DNA of 64,000 nt from Flavobacteriaceae bacterium PS02338 (GTDB lineage Bacteria > Bacteroidota > Bacteroidia > Sphingobacteriales > Sphingobacteriaceae), in NCBI GenBank assembly GCA_029959615.1, contig JASCOD010000004.1:356781-420780 (forward strand). The letters run 5' to 3'. The notes under the pieces were generated by a model, which made no database searches, was not told the DNA's origin, and saw only the letters and a program-made list of their open reading frames with translations. Positions 26,284-33,491 of the stretch are shown piece by piece. Both the position numbers and the translations under genes were made by a program. The first letter of the stretch is position 1; each line of letters opens with the position of its first letter.

Positions 26284-27456
26284 ATGAAGTATCCTTTAAA
26301 TATATATATAGTTTGGCATCCAGATTCATTGGTTGGAGAAACTATTGCAAAAGAGTTATATAACACTTTTTGTAGAGATTATAAAAATCCTCTTTCTAGA
26401 GGTTTAGGTATCCCAGTTTACTTTAGAAGTACAAAATTAGATGATAATAAGCCTGTCGCTGTTGATTTTTCAGGTGCTGAAAAAAATGCCATCATTTGTT
26501 TAATTGATGATGTATATTTTTTAGATGATTATTTTAAAGAATTTACTTCTGAAATCGTAGGTCAACTTGACGATAATAATAGAATTTATCCTATTAAGTT
26601 GTTTGAAAAAGCACATAGTATAGGATGTGGGCTATCTAATTTACAATTTGTAGATGCTATGATTTTCTTTAAGGATAAGCTAGATTTTCAGATAGAAGAG
26701 GATTTGTCAAAAGCTATTAAAAAGATAAAATCGGAAGTATTACATGATTGTGCTAGATTGTTAATGGAATACCATCCAATTTTTAAAGACAGAGAAAAAC
26801 ATAGAATTGGTTCTCCTGTTAAACTTTTTTTAAGTCATGCCAAATATGATGGGCAAAGTACAACCATTAAGTTCAAGCAATTTATAGAGAATAATCTCAA
26901 GCTAGATGTATTTTTCGATACGGTTGATATTGCAAATGGTTACGACTTTGCAAAACAGTTTGAGCAAGAGATTTTAAATTCAGCACTTGTAGTCTTTCAT
27001 ACTGATGAATACTCAAACAGAGAGTGGTGCCGTAGAGAGGTTCTCATAGCCAAGAGGCATAAATCTCCTATTGTAGTAGTACACAAAATAACAGAAGGAG
27101 AAAAACGGGCTTTTCCATATTTGGGGAATATGCCAACAACTGTATTGAATGATAGTGACGAAGAGTTGAGTTTTTATAAAATAGTGTATTTGACACTATA
27201 TCAAGTGCTTAATAATCTTTATCAATATAGATTGCTTTCGAACTATAAAGTAATAAAGAATGTAGATGCAGAAATCAAAGTGATAACTTCTCCTCCTGAA
27301 TTATTCAATTTTGTAGATATAAAAGCATATCAGAAAGATATTGATAATAAGTTAATTATATTGTATCCAGATCCGCCATTGGGCTTAGAAGAGTTGTCTA
27401 TTTTAAACGAAGTGGATTCTGATGTAGAGTTTATAACACCTATTAATTTGTATTAA
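26284..27456 (+). CDS. Double TIR protein (degenerate N-terminal TIR plus canonical TIR)
   Basis: A 390-residue protein. Residues 1-150 form a Rossmann-like alpha/beta unit (LNIYIVWHPDSLVGETIAKELYNTF, NAIICLIDDVYFLDDYFKEF) that looks like a diverged TIR without a clear catalytic Glu. Residues 178-330 are a canonical TIR: PVKLFLSHAKYDGQST, KLDVFFDTVDIANG, SALVVFHTDEYSNREWCRREVLIAKRH with Trp248 and Glu252 in the WCxxE arrangement of active TIR NADases. The last 60 residues are mixed. The layout suggests a sensor or regulatory half joined to an enzymatic half. Starts 2 bases after the previous gene. Confidence 0.78.
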   Translation: MKYPLNIYIVWHPDSLVGETIAKELYNTFCRDYKNPLSRGLGIPVYFRSTKLDDNKPVAVDFSGAEKNAIICLIDDVYFLDDYFKEFTSEIVGQLDDNNRIYPIKLFEKAHSIGCGLSNLQFVDAMIFFKDKLDFQIEEDLSKAIKKIKSEVLHDCARLLMEYHPIFKDREKHRIGSPVKLFLSHAKYDGQSTTIKFKQFIENNLKLDVFFDTVDIANGYDFAKQFEQEILNSALVVFHTDEYSNREWCRREVLIAKRHKSPIVVVHKITEGEKRAFPYLGNMPTTVLNDSDEELSFYKIVYLTLYQVLNNLYQYRLLSNYKVIKNVDAEIKVITSPPELFNFVDIKAYQKDIDNKLIILYPDPPLGLEELSILNEVDSDVEFITPINLY

Positions 27457-27460
27457 TACG

Positions 27461-28393
27461 ATGGAAGAATTGAATATTACGGGAATAGATAATGATTTAG
27501 TTGATGAAAAATTTGCCACTATCGATAAATATTTGCAGTTAAAAAAGAAGAAAATTGCCATTTCAGTTTCTGTAAATGAAAATTTAGAACTTTTAGGATT
27601 TTCCGAACAACACTTAAATGATATTTCTATTGAAATTGCTCGTTACATTATTGCAAATGGAGGAACAGCACTTTATGGAGGAGATTTAAGGATAAATGGG
27701 TTTACGTATTATTTTTCTGAGCTAGCAAATTTTTATAAAAAGAATGATGATCCCTCATTGAGGTTTATCAATTATTTTGCACCTCCAAATTTTAAACAAT
27801 TAGATAGAAATGCCCTTATAGAATTTAAAGCAAAGCAAATTGGAGTTGAAAAGGTTGATCCTGGGGAAGGTATTGTGTTTGATGAGAATGCCAAATATAA
27901 TCCAAATACAGTTGTAGCGGATAGATATCTCTATGCAGAATGCTATAAGCAGATGAGAATCCAAATGGCTAAAGACAGCGTAGCTCGAGTTCTTGTGGGA
28001 GGAAAATCAACGAAATATCTAGGGTATATACCAGGAGTTATAGAAGAAGCATTATTGACATTAAGGGAAAATAAACCTGTTTATCTAGTAGGCGGATTTG
28101 GGGGAGCAACATTACATCTGATAAATTTGATAAAAGGCAGAGATGTGAAAGAGCTTACAAACGAGGTTCAATATCAGAGCGACTTTCTAAAAGGCTTTCG
28201 AGAATTTGTAAAAGATAAATGCGAATATTCTGATTTCGAAAAACTGAAAGAAGAATTCAAAAAATACGGTTTAAATAAACTTTCAGAACTTAATAAACTT
28301 AGTGTTGAAGAAAATGAAATCTTGTTTTCTAGTAAAAATATTCATGAAATAGTCTTTTTACTAATGAAAGGGCTAAAGGCTATTAAAAATTAA
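27461..28393 (+). CDS. SLOG superfamily nucleotide-ligand-binding protein
   Basis: A 310-residue protein with a Rossmannoid SLOG/LOG-like fold. KIAISVSVNENLELLGFSEQHL (31-52) is the first strand; GGTALYGGDLRINGFT (67-82) and the GG-containing strand VARVLVGGKSTKYLGYIPGVIEEAL followed by KPVYLVGGFGGATLHL supply the glycine-rich ligand loops. SLOG domains bind nucleotides and their derivatives. In Thoeris, the ThsA SLOG domain recognises the cyclic ADP-ribose isomer made by ThsB. Here the SLOG stands alone without SIR2, four bases after the double-TIR gene, which suggests it senses a TIR product or a modified nucleotide. The C-terminal 90 residues are helical and unassigned. Confidence 0.75.
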   Translation: MEELNITGIDNDLVDEKFATIDKYLQLKKKKIAISVSVNENLELLGFSEQHLNDISIEIARYIIANGGTALYGGDLRINGFTYYFSELANFYKKNDDPSLRFINYFAPPNFKQLDRNALIEFKAKQIGVEKVDPGEGIVFDENAKYNPNTVVADRYLYAECYKQMRIQMAKDSVARVLVGGKSTKYLGYIPGVIEEALLTLRENKPVYLVGGFGGATLHLINLIKGRDVKELTNEVQYQSDFLKGFREFVKDKCEYSDFEKLKEEFKKYGLNKLSELNKLSVEENEILFSSKNIHEIVFLLMKGLKAIKN

Positions 28394-28406
28394 CAATATC
28401 ACAATT

Positions 28407-29291
28407 ATGGAGTTCTCATCATATCAAGAAGAAGCAAAAAAAACCATCCAAGAATATATCCAAGGAAAGGAAGCTAATAAATTAGTTCCCTTTTTAGGGC
28501 TAATAGGTGAGGCAGGCTCTGTTATTACAGAACTAAAAAAAAGTCTAAGAGATGGGAAAGCTTATACTAGTTATAATAAAAAACTTAAAGAAGAACTTGG
28601 AGATTTGTTATGGTATATAGCTACAATAGCTACTGAAAATGGATTGAAGCTTGATGAAATTGCATCAGATAATCTTTTGAAGATTAAAGATAGATTTGAT
28701 TTAGAACATTCTGAGAGGTTTATCATATATGATGCAGAATATCCTAAAGAAGAGCAGTTTCCCCGTGAATTTGAAATACAATTTGATATTATAAATGAAG
28801 AAGGGAAAGAAAAAGTAAGAGTTACTAATAATACAAATAGCATTCAGCTAGGAGATGATATTACTGATAACTCACATAAAGATGATGGCTATAGATTTCA
28901 TGATATTTTTCATTTTGGCTATGTAGCATTTTTGGGTTGGTCTCCAGTTGTGAGAAAATTAATGGGAATAAAAAGAAAAAGTGATAGTACCACAGACGAA
29001 ATAGAAGATGGAGCAAGAGCGGCTATTACCGAAGAATTAATTAGTCTTTATATTTATAGTCATGGTATGGATCATCAATTGTTTAAGTACAGCAATAGTG
29101 TAGATACTGAGGTTTTAAAAACTGTCCAAAAATTGGTTAGTGGTATAGAAGTAGAAAATTGTACGCAAAAACAATGGGAAACTGCAATTATTAATTCTTA
29201 TAAAGTATATGATGAACTAAGAAAAAATGGCGGGGGTAGGGTATTGGTAAGTATTAAAAATAGAAAACTTACATATTTAGGAAAAAACTAA
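28407..29291 (+). CDS. MazG-like nucleotide pyrophosphohydrolase with MazG_C domain
   Basis: A 294-residue protein. Residues 1-100 are an all-helical MazG-type domain with the metal-binding Glu/Asp set (GLIGEAGSVITELKKS, then KEELGDLLWYIATIA, Glu63 and Asp66). Residues about 150-290 match the MazG C-terminal domain type: DDGYRFHDIFHFGYVAFLGWSPVVRK, EDGARAAITEELISLYIY. MazG enzymes hydrolyse NTPs or dNTPs to the monophosphate. In this operon it may deplete nucleotides or remove modified ones. It lies 13 bases after the SLOG gene. Confidence 0.85.
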   Translation: MEFSSYQEEAKKTIQEYIQGKEANKLVPFLGLIGEAGSVITELKKSLRDGKAYTSYNKKLKEELGDLLWYIATIATENGLKLDEIASDNLLKIKDRFDLEHSERFIIYDAEYPKEEQFPREFEIQFDIINEEGKEKVRVTNNTNSIQLGDDITDNSHKDDGYRFHDIFHFGYVAFLGWSPVVRKLMGIKRKSDSTTDEIEDGARAAITEELISLYIYSHGMDHQLFKYSNSVDTEVLKTVQKLVSGIEVENCTQKQWETAIINSYKVYDELRKNGGGRVLVSIKNRKLTYLGKN

Positions 29292-29323
29292 ATCCATACA
29301 TTTGGATAAATTCCTAATTACCG

Positions 29324-30295
29324 TTGATACTTACCAAAAAATCTAAACCAAAGCGAAGTATTGTTTTTGACACTTACTGGAAATTTGCGGCTGAACGTCA
29401 AAATATTTTTTTTAATAAGATTGCAAAGCAAGAAGTTCTAACTAATGATTCAATATTTCTAAAGCATAAGTTCACGAATGCTTATAGAGCATCCGATAGA
29501 GTTAGTCAATATCTAATAAAAGATGTTATCTATAAAAAAGGCGATTACTCTCCGCAAGATATTCTTTTTCGCATTATACTGTTTAAAATATTCAACAAAA
29601 TAAGTACTTGGCAGCTACTTGAGGAACAGATAGGAGACATTTCAAGTAGAACATTTACCTTTAATAGGTATAACCAAATCTTAAAAGAAGCACGAAAAGC
29701 AAAAGAAGCTATTTATTCTGGTGCTTATATTATGACCTCTGGTAAAAGTATTTTTGGCTATGACTTTAAGCATGAAAATCATTTAAAATTAATAGAAAAA
29801 TATATATTAAAACCTGAGTTTCTAGAGGGTATTCAGAGTTGTAAGACTTTAGAAAGTGTATATTCTCTATTGCGAGATTTACCTACCATAGGTAATTTTT
29901 TAGCTTATCAATATGCAATTGACATTAATTATAGTGAGTTAACTGATTTTAGTGAAATGGATTTTGTGATGCCTGGCCCTGGTGCCAAAGATGGTATTAA
30001 AAAATGTTTTGCTAGCTATGGTGATTATTCAGAGGCTGACATCATACGCTGGGTTACAGATAATCAAGAAAAGGAATTTAAGCGACTTGACTTGGATTTT
30101 AGAAATTTAGGTGGACGTCCTTTACAGTTAATTGACTGCCAGAATTTATTTTGTGAAACTGATAAGTACGCTAGAGTTGCCCATCCCGAGATTTCGGGAT
30201 ATTCTGATAGAAGTAGAATTAAGCAGATTTACAAATCAAGCGTAGGTGAAATTGAATATTTTTATCCCCCAAAATGGAGGCTTAATGTTTTTTAG
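29324..30295 (+). CDS. 5-hmdU DNA kinase helical-domain / thymine-hypermodification pyrophosphorylase clade protein
   Basis: A 323-residue protein. RSIVFDTYWKFAAERQNIFFNKI and FTNAYRASDRVSQYLIKDVIY are typical of the clade annotated as '5-hmdU DNA kinase, helical domain' and 'alpha-glutamyl/putrescinyl thymine pyrophosphorylase'. This DNA-glycosylase-like HhH fold was predicted to act in thymine hypermodification in phages. Later motifs are LRDLPTIGNFLAYQYAID and VMPGPGAKDGIKKCFAS, where the HhH-like Gly-rich turn sits. No kinase P-loop is visible. A TAA is in frame 9 bases upstream, so the start must be TTG 29324 or a rarer codon; there is no ATG. It follows MazG by 32 bases and is convergent with the next gene, so it ends the operon. 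Confidence 0.78.
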   Translation: MILTKKSKPKRSIVFDTYWKFAAERQNIFFNKIAKQEVLTNDSIFLKHKFTNAYRASDRVSQYLIKDVIYKKGDYSPQDILFRIILFKIFNKISTWQLLEEQIGDISSRTFTFNRYNQILKEARKAKEAIYSGAYIMTSGKSIFGYDFKHENHLKLIEKYILKPEFLEGIQSCKTLESVYSLLRDLPTIGNFLAYQYAIDINYSELTDFSEMDFVMPGPGAKDGIKKCFASYGDYSEADIIRWVTDNQEKEFKRLDLDFRNLGGRPLQLIDCQNLFCETDKYARVAHPEISGYSDRSRIKQIYKSSVGEIEYFYPPKWRLNVF

Positions 30296-30302
30296 CTCAT
30301 AC

Positions 30303-30869
30303 CTAGAATTTTTTCAATAGATTCTGAATTAATGTTTTCGGTACATCTAGTTTTATATTCTCAAAATGAGACGATTCTATATTTGCTATAACTGGACATA
30401 CCACCCTTAATTTCTTTACGGCGTCTTTATCAATATCGTAAAGTTTATTATAAATCGCCAATGCTTCTTGATATTTAGGAAAGCCACTTATGGCTTTATC
30501 ACAAAAATCGTTATCACTTGTTTCTCGTTTAGTAATCATCTCGGCAAAATGACACGCCATTCCTTCTTCAAGATAATTAACTTCGTTGCCTTCATCTTGT
30601 TCAGTAGGTGAAAGTAGATGAATAACCTCATGAGACAACTGAAAAATACCATCAGTTTTATTCTGAAAAGCTCCTTTCCCGTTGAGAATAACTTTAAATG
30701 CCTTGATACCTTTTTGAAGTTCTGTTTCGCAAAGAGTGACTCTTGGACGATAATTATGGTATGTTAATCCGGCATAATTGTACTCTGTTTTACGGCCGAA
30801 TATGTCTTCTGCCTCTTTTAAAAGTACAGGTAAAAGATTTTCGTAATAGTTATTAAGGTCATCTACCAT
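30303..30869 (-). CDS. Putative zinc metallopeptidase, HExxH
   Basis: A 188-residue cytoplasmic protein with QLSHEVIHLLSP, in which His80-Glu81-x-x-His84 form the zinc-binding motif. A downstream acidic pair in NYLEEGMACHFAEM (Glu101/Glu102) could provide the third ligand, as in gluzincins. The family is not identified beyond that. It lies 8 bases from the convergent end of the TIR operon and downstream of the RelA/SpoT-like gene (82-base gap), so it may be the second gene of that unit. Small stand-alone HExxH proteins in defence islands are often regulatory proteases that cleave repressors; that role is only inferred here. Confidence 0.65.
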   Translation of the reverse strand: MVDDLNNYYENLLPVLLKEAEDIFGRKTEYNYAGLTYHNYRPRVTLCETELQKGIKAFKVILNGKGAFQNKTDGIFQLSHEVIHLLSPTEQDEGNEVNYLEEGMACHFAEMITKRETSDNDFCDKAISGFPKYQEALAIYNKLYDIDKDAVKKLRVVCPVIANIESSHFENIKLDVPKTLIQNLLKKF

Positions 30870-30951
30870 TTGTTTAGCCTATTGTAATTTATTGTTTGGT
30901 TAATTTTAAATTGTCATTTTTAAGATTTGCTTTTCTGATATAATTGTCCTA

Positions 30952-32046
30952 TCATTTCGAGGTTTGTTGTTGCTTAAATATCTTGTACTTATCTAATAGA
31001 TCTTTAGCAAAGTTTTTTCTTGTAGTAAGGTTTTTGCTACCAAAAGCTATGTATTCATTTATTTTATCAATACTTTCTCCTTCTTCCAAAACTAATATGT
31101 AAAAGAGATAAAAGACAGAGATACCAATAGGTATAATTCGAGAGTTATTAATAAAAAATGAAGCAAAATCAATTATGATTTTTTTCTTACTATTCAGCAA
31201 GTCGTCTAAATCTTTTATTGTCTCGATCTTAAAAAAATCAAATTTAGAAATAATAAATTCACAATTATCAACCTCTTGTTCTATAGGCGCACCAGTATTT
31301 TGTATAATACTTGCTTCAATTTTCTTGACTAACGTACTATTATATAAATAGGATTTTAGTGAGGCCTTATCTATTCTTACAGTGTCTGGTCGTTTTTCTA
31401 TTTCCTTAGGAAGCTCTTTTTCATATTCTCTTAGCTCTTTCTTAAGTCGTACAAATTCTAAGTCTGCCGTCTCGAGCAATGCTGCTACCCTATGAAATGT
31501 TCTTTTGTATTGTTCTGGTATTTCTTTATCACCTTTGTAGCCAATGTCATGCTCTATCTCTGCCCATGCATGTTGAAGTACAGATCTAATTTGAATTTCT
31601 GCTTTAAAATCAGCATACTTTTTATATTCTGTTAATGCGCATCTTTCATCGTTATAGCCAATTACATAATGTAATGACTTATATCCGAAAGAGTCGATTT
31701 TTAAATTTCTTTTATCTATGGAGTTTTCTCGGTCTACCTTAAATTCTTTATCTAATATAGAAGCAACAATATCTACTTCATTTTCTAAATACACTATTAT
31801 ACGGATGCCAATAATGTCAGTAATATCGCTTAATATTTTATACTTATCTCCTTTCTTATCAATCTTTCTGGAAAGGCTATCTTCAGCTTTTACTCTTACA
31901 GATATTTGATGAATTGAGATAGAGTTTTCAATAAGGAGTTCTTTTATCAGCCTTTCTGTTTTTTGACAAAATTGTTGTAAAAACTCTTTTCTAGTATTAA
32001 AATCAGAAAGGATCAACTCCTTATTCGATTGTTTACTTTTTGTCAT
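30952..32046 (-). CDS. RelA/SpoT-type nucleotidyltransferase domain protein
   Basis: A 364-residue protein with a complete synthetase-like core and no HD hydrolase, TGS or ACT domain. Residues 50-66 start the domain (RVKAEDSLSRKIDKKGDK), DITDIIGIRIIVYL is at 74-87, IDSFGYKSLHYVIGY at 117-131, and AEIQIRSVLQHAWAEIEHDIGYK at 149-171. The C-terminal 190 residues are helical with an Ile-rich stretch (KKIIIDFASFFINNSRIIPIGISVFYLFYILV). Related short enzymes make (p)ppGpp or act as toxins that modify nucleotides or tRNA (toxSAS/CapRel types). No obvious antitoxin adjoins it. Location in the island supports a defence or stress role. Confidence 0.82.
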   Translation of the reverse strand: MTKSKQSNKELILSDFNTRKEFLQQFCQKTERLIKELLIENSISIHQISVRVKAEDSLSRKIDKKGDKYKILSDITDIIGIRIIVYLENEVDIVASILDKEFKVDRENSIDKRNLKIDSFGYKSLHYVIGYNDERCALTEYKKYADFKAEIQIRSVLQHAWAEIEHDIGYKGDKEIPEQYKRTFHRVAALLETADLEFVRLKKELREYEKELPKEIEKRPDTVRIDKASLKSYLYNSTLVKKIEASIIQNTGAPIEQEVDNCEFIISKFDFFKIETIKDLDDLLNSKKKIIIDFASFFINNSRIIPIGISVFYLFYILVLEEGESIDKINEYIAFGSKNLTTRKNFAKDLLDKYKIFKQQQTSK

Positions 32047-32131
32047 GAGCGTTAATTTTTTATTATTCTTAAACCCCTATGTAAAATTTCCTCACCATTT
32101 TAAGGCTGTTTACATAATCTTCTTTTTTACT

Positions 32132-32548
32132 CTATTTATCCTTATGGCTTAACAATTTTAACTTTTGTTCAACAACCCTCTTACCCATTTTGGTATTACA
32201 GTATACAATGCTGTCTTCAATCTTTTCAAATTTTACATTTAACTTTTCACCTGCTTTAAATGGAAGATCGGCTAAACTGCTTTCAATAAATATGGCGTTG
32301 TATTCGCAGTCGTTTACCCATTCTAGTTTTGATACAATACTATCTTGGTTATTATTGTAATATTCCATATGTTTATCGTCAGAAATTACAATGTAAGCCG
32401 TTGTATCATCTGCTATAGTATATTTTAACTTAGCGTTTCTTAAGATTTTGCATTCCATTTTCTCTTGCTTTGGTGTGCACGAAAAGTGTAAAAATGAAAT
32501 TATAGGTAGCGCGAATATTAGTCTGGATAAGATTTTGCATGTTGTCAT
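32132..32548 (-). CDS. Hypothetical small lipoprotein
   Basis: 138 residues from the ATG at 32548. A hydrophobic signal (ILSRLIFALPIISFLHFSC) ends in a lipobox-like FSC, so lipid attachment at that Cys is likely. The mature part is beta-rich and Lys/Asp/Glu-rich, with two further Cys residues (NDCEYN and VYCNTK). Family not recognised. The start lies 7 bases after the XRE regulator stop, so the two are co-transcribed. The region between this gene and the RelA/SpoT gene (about 85 bases) shows nothing notable. Confidence 0.65.
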   Translation of the reverse strand: MTTCKILSRLIFALPIISFLHFSCTPKQEKMECKILRNAKLKYTIADDTTAYIVISDDKHMEYYNNNQDSIVSKLEWVNDCEYNAIFIESSLADLPFKAGEKLNVKFEKIEDSIVYCNTKMGKRVVEQKLKLLSHKDK

Positions 32549-32555
32549 TTTTGCA

Positions 32556-32789
32556 TTATTTTTTTCCTTTAAATCCTTCAATTTTACTCTCGCTCCAATC
32601 GCTAGGATGTAACAGTTCTCTAATATCAACCCTCAAAAATTCAGCTATTGCATTTAATGTGCTAACAGTTGGTTGATGTTTGTTATTTACCCATCTAGAA
32701 ACAGTTTCTTTTTCGATTTTTAGAAATTCAACCAAATCTTTATTTCCAGCTCCTTTTTCTTTTAAAACTTCTCCAATTCTATTAATCAT
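32556..32789 (-). CDS. XRE family helix-turn-helix regulator
   Basis: 77 residues from the ATG at 32789; the ATG 12 codons further upstream would add a non-homologous leader. The five-helix Cro/C1 fold is visible: INRIGEVLKEKGAGNKDLVEFLKIEKETVSRWVNNKHQPTVSTLNAIAEFLRVDIRELL. Its tail is polar. It probably controls its own operon with the lipoprotein and possibly genes nearby. Single-domain XRE proteins are frequent in defence islands. Confidence 0.85.
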   Translation of the reverse strand: MINRIGEVLKEKGAGNKDLVEFLKIEKETVSRWVNNKHQPTVSTLNAIAEFLRVDIRELLHPSDWSESKIEGFKGKK

Positions 32790-32804
32790 AAATATTTTAA
32801 AATA

Positions 32805-32838
32805 TTTGTTGATATTTAATGTCAACTTGCTATATTTG
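32805..32838 (+). promoter_or_regulatory. Promoter-like pair of boxes reading rightward
   Basis: TTTG at 32805-32808 and TATATTTG at 32831-32838, 22 bases apart, resemble the Bacteroidota -33/-7 boxes (TTTG and TAnnTTTG; usual spacing 19-21). Transcription would run rightward into the long region without a protein gene (32.85-34.4 kb). It overlaps the upstream region of the leftward XRE gene. Confidence 0.45.
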
Positions 32839-32839
32839 T

Positions 32840-33359
32840 TATCAGTTAATTATAGCGACAAAATAGAGTGGGACACGTTCTTGCTTTTTACGATGTCACT
32901 CATGAAAGAAAACCGCTAAACTTTCCACATGAGCGTCGTGAGTTCGCTTTCTATTGGATATTTGTATCTTCGCATACTTATTCAATAGGGCGTTACTCAT
33001 GTTAGTCTTTTGTGGAACACAAACTTAGGTTTGTGCGGTTCTTAGCGGTACCTCTTTCAAAAGCATTGAGTTTCGCCTTATTGGTTTCTAACCAATTTGG
33101 TTTTATTCCTTTGCTTTCCGGGTACACATCGTTTACATAATCAAATACCATATGAAAACGAACAAATTAGCCTCCGTACCATATCGCAACCTCCAAGAGG
33201 TTGGGTACAGGTATTCCCTTAAACTCTTAATAAAGAACGTTATTCGTTCCCCATCATAGTGTAGGCTAGGAGAATCCAAATAAAAAGGCCAATAAAAAAA
33301 GAGGAAATTGCGTGAGAGCGCAGTTCGGTTCTTTAGATTGGTTTACATTTTGTTTGGTT
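32840..33359 (+). other. Unassigned region with complementary segments, possible structured RNA
   Basis: No protein gene is convincing here; one 35-codon frame (33151-33258) starts MKTNKLASVPYRNLQ. ACCGCTAA (about 32909-32916) is complementary to TTAGCGGT (33043-33050). Inside, TTTGTG-GAA-CACAAA and CACAAAC-TTAG-GTTTGTG (33013-33039) share the CACAAA segment, so they could form alternative hairpins. Boundaries and function are unknown. Confidence 0.3.
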
Positions 33360-33491
33360 ACCAGCCCTTTTGGCTTACAGGCCAAAAAGATGCACTTCAA
33401 TGGTTTGTCGTAAATCCAAGGTAGGCAATTTTTCCTGTATAAGCAATATGGTTTTCCGTAGTGGTGGCAAAATGCCACCACAAGGGCTGGT
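33360..33491. ncRNA. Candidate structured RNA or DNA element with nested hairpins
   Basis: ACCAGCCCTT (33360-33369) pairs with AAGGGCTGGT (33482-33491), closing a 132-base domain. Inside are CTTTTGGC/GCCAAAA (33367-33389) and a 9-bp perfect hairpin GTGGTGGCA (33461-33469) with TGCCACCAC (33473-33481) directly next to the closing strand. It could be a transcript domain or a mobile palindromic repeat. Confidence 0.35.

Noticed and set aside
23830..28393. A standard Thoeris system (ThsA + ThsB)
   Set aside because: No SIR2-SLOG, TM-macro or caspase-like effector was found. The SLOG protein has no recognisable effector domain and the other genes are not Thoeris components.
33300..33350. Group II intron domain V
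   Set aside because: The 'ttgcgtgagagcgcagttcgg' stretch has a short stem and GTTCGG, but lacks the conserved AGC triad and 34-base layout, and no intron-encoded reverse transcriptase is present.
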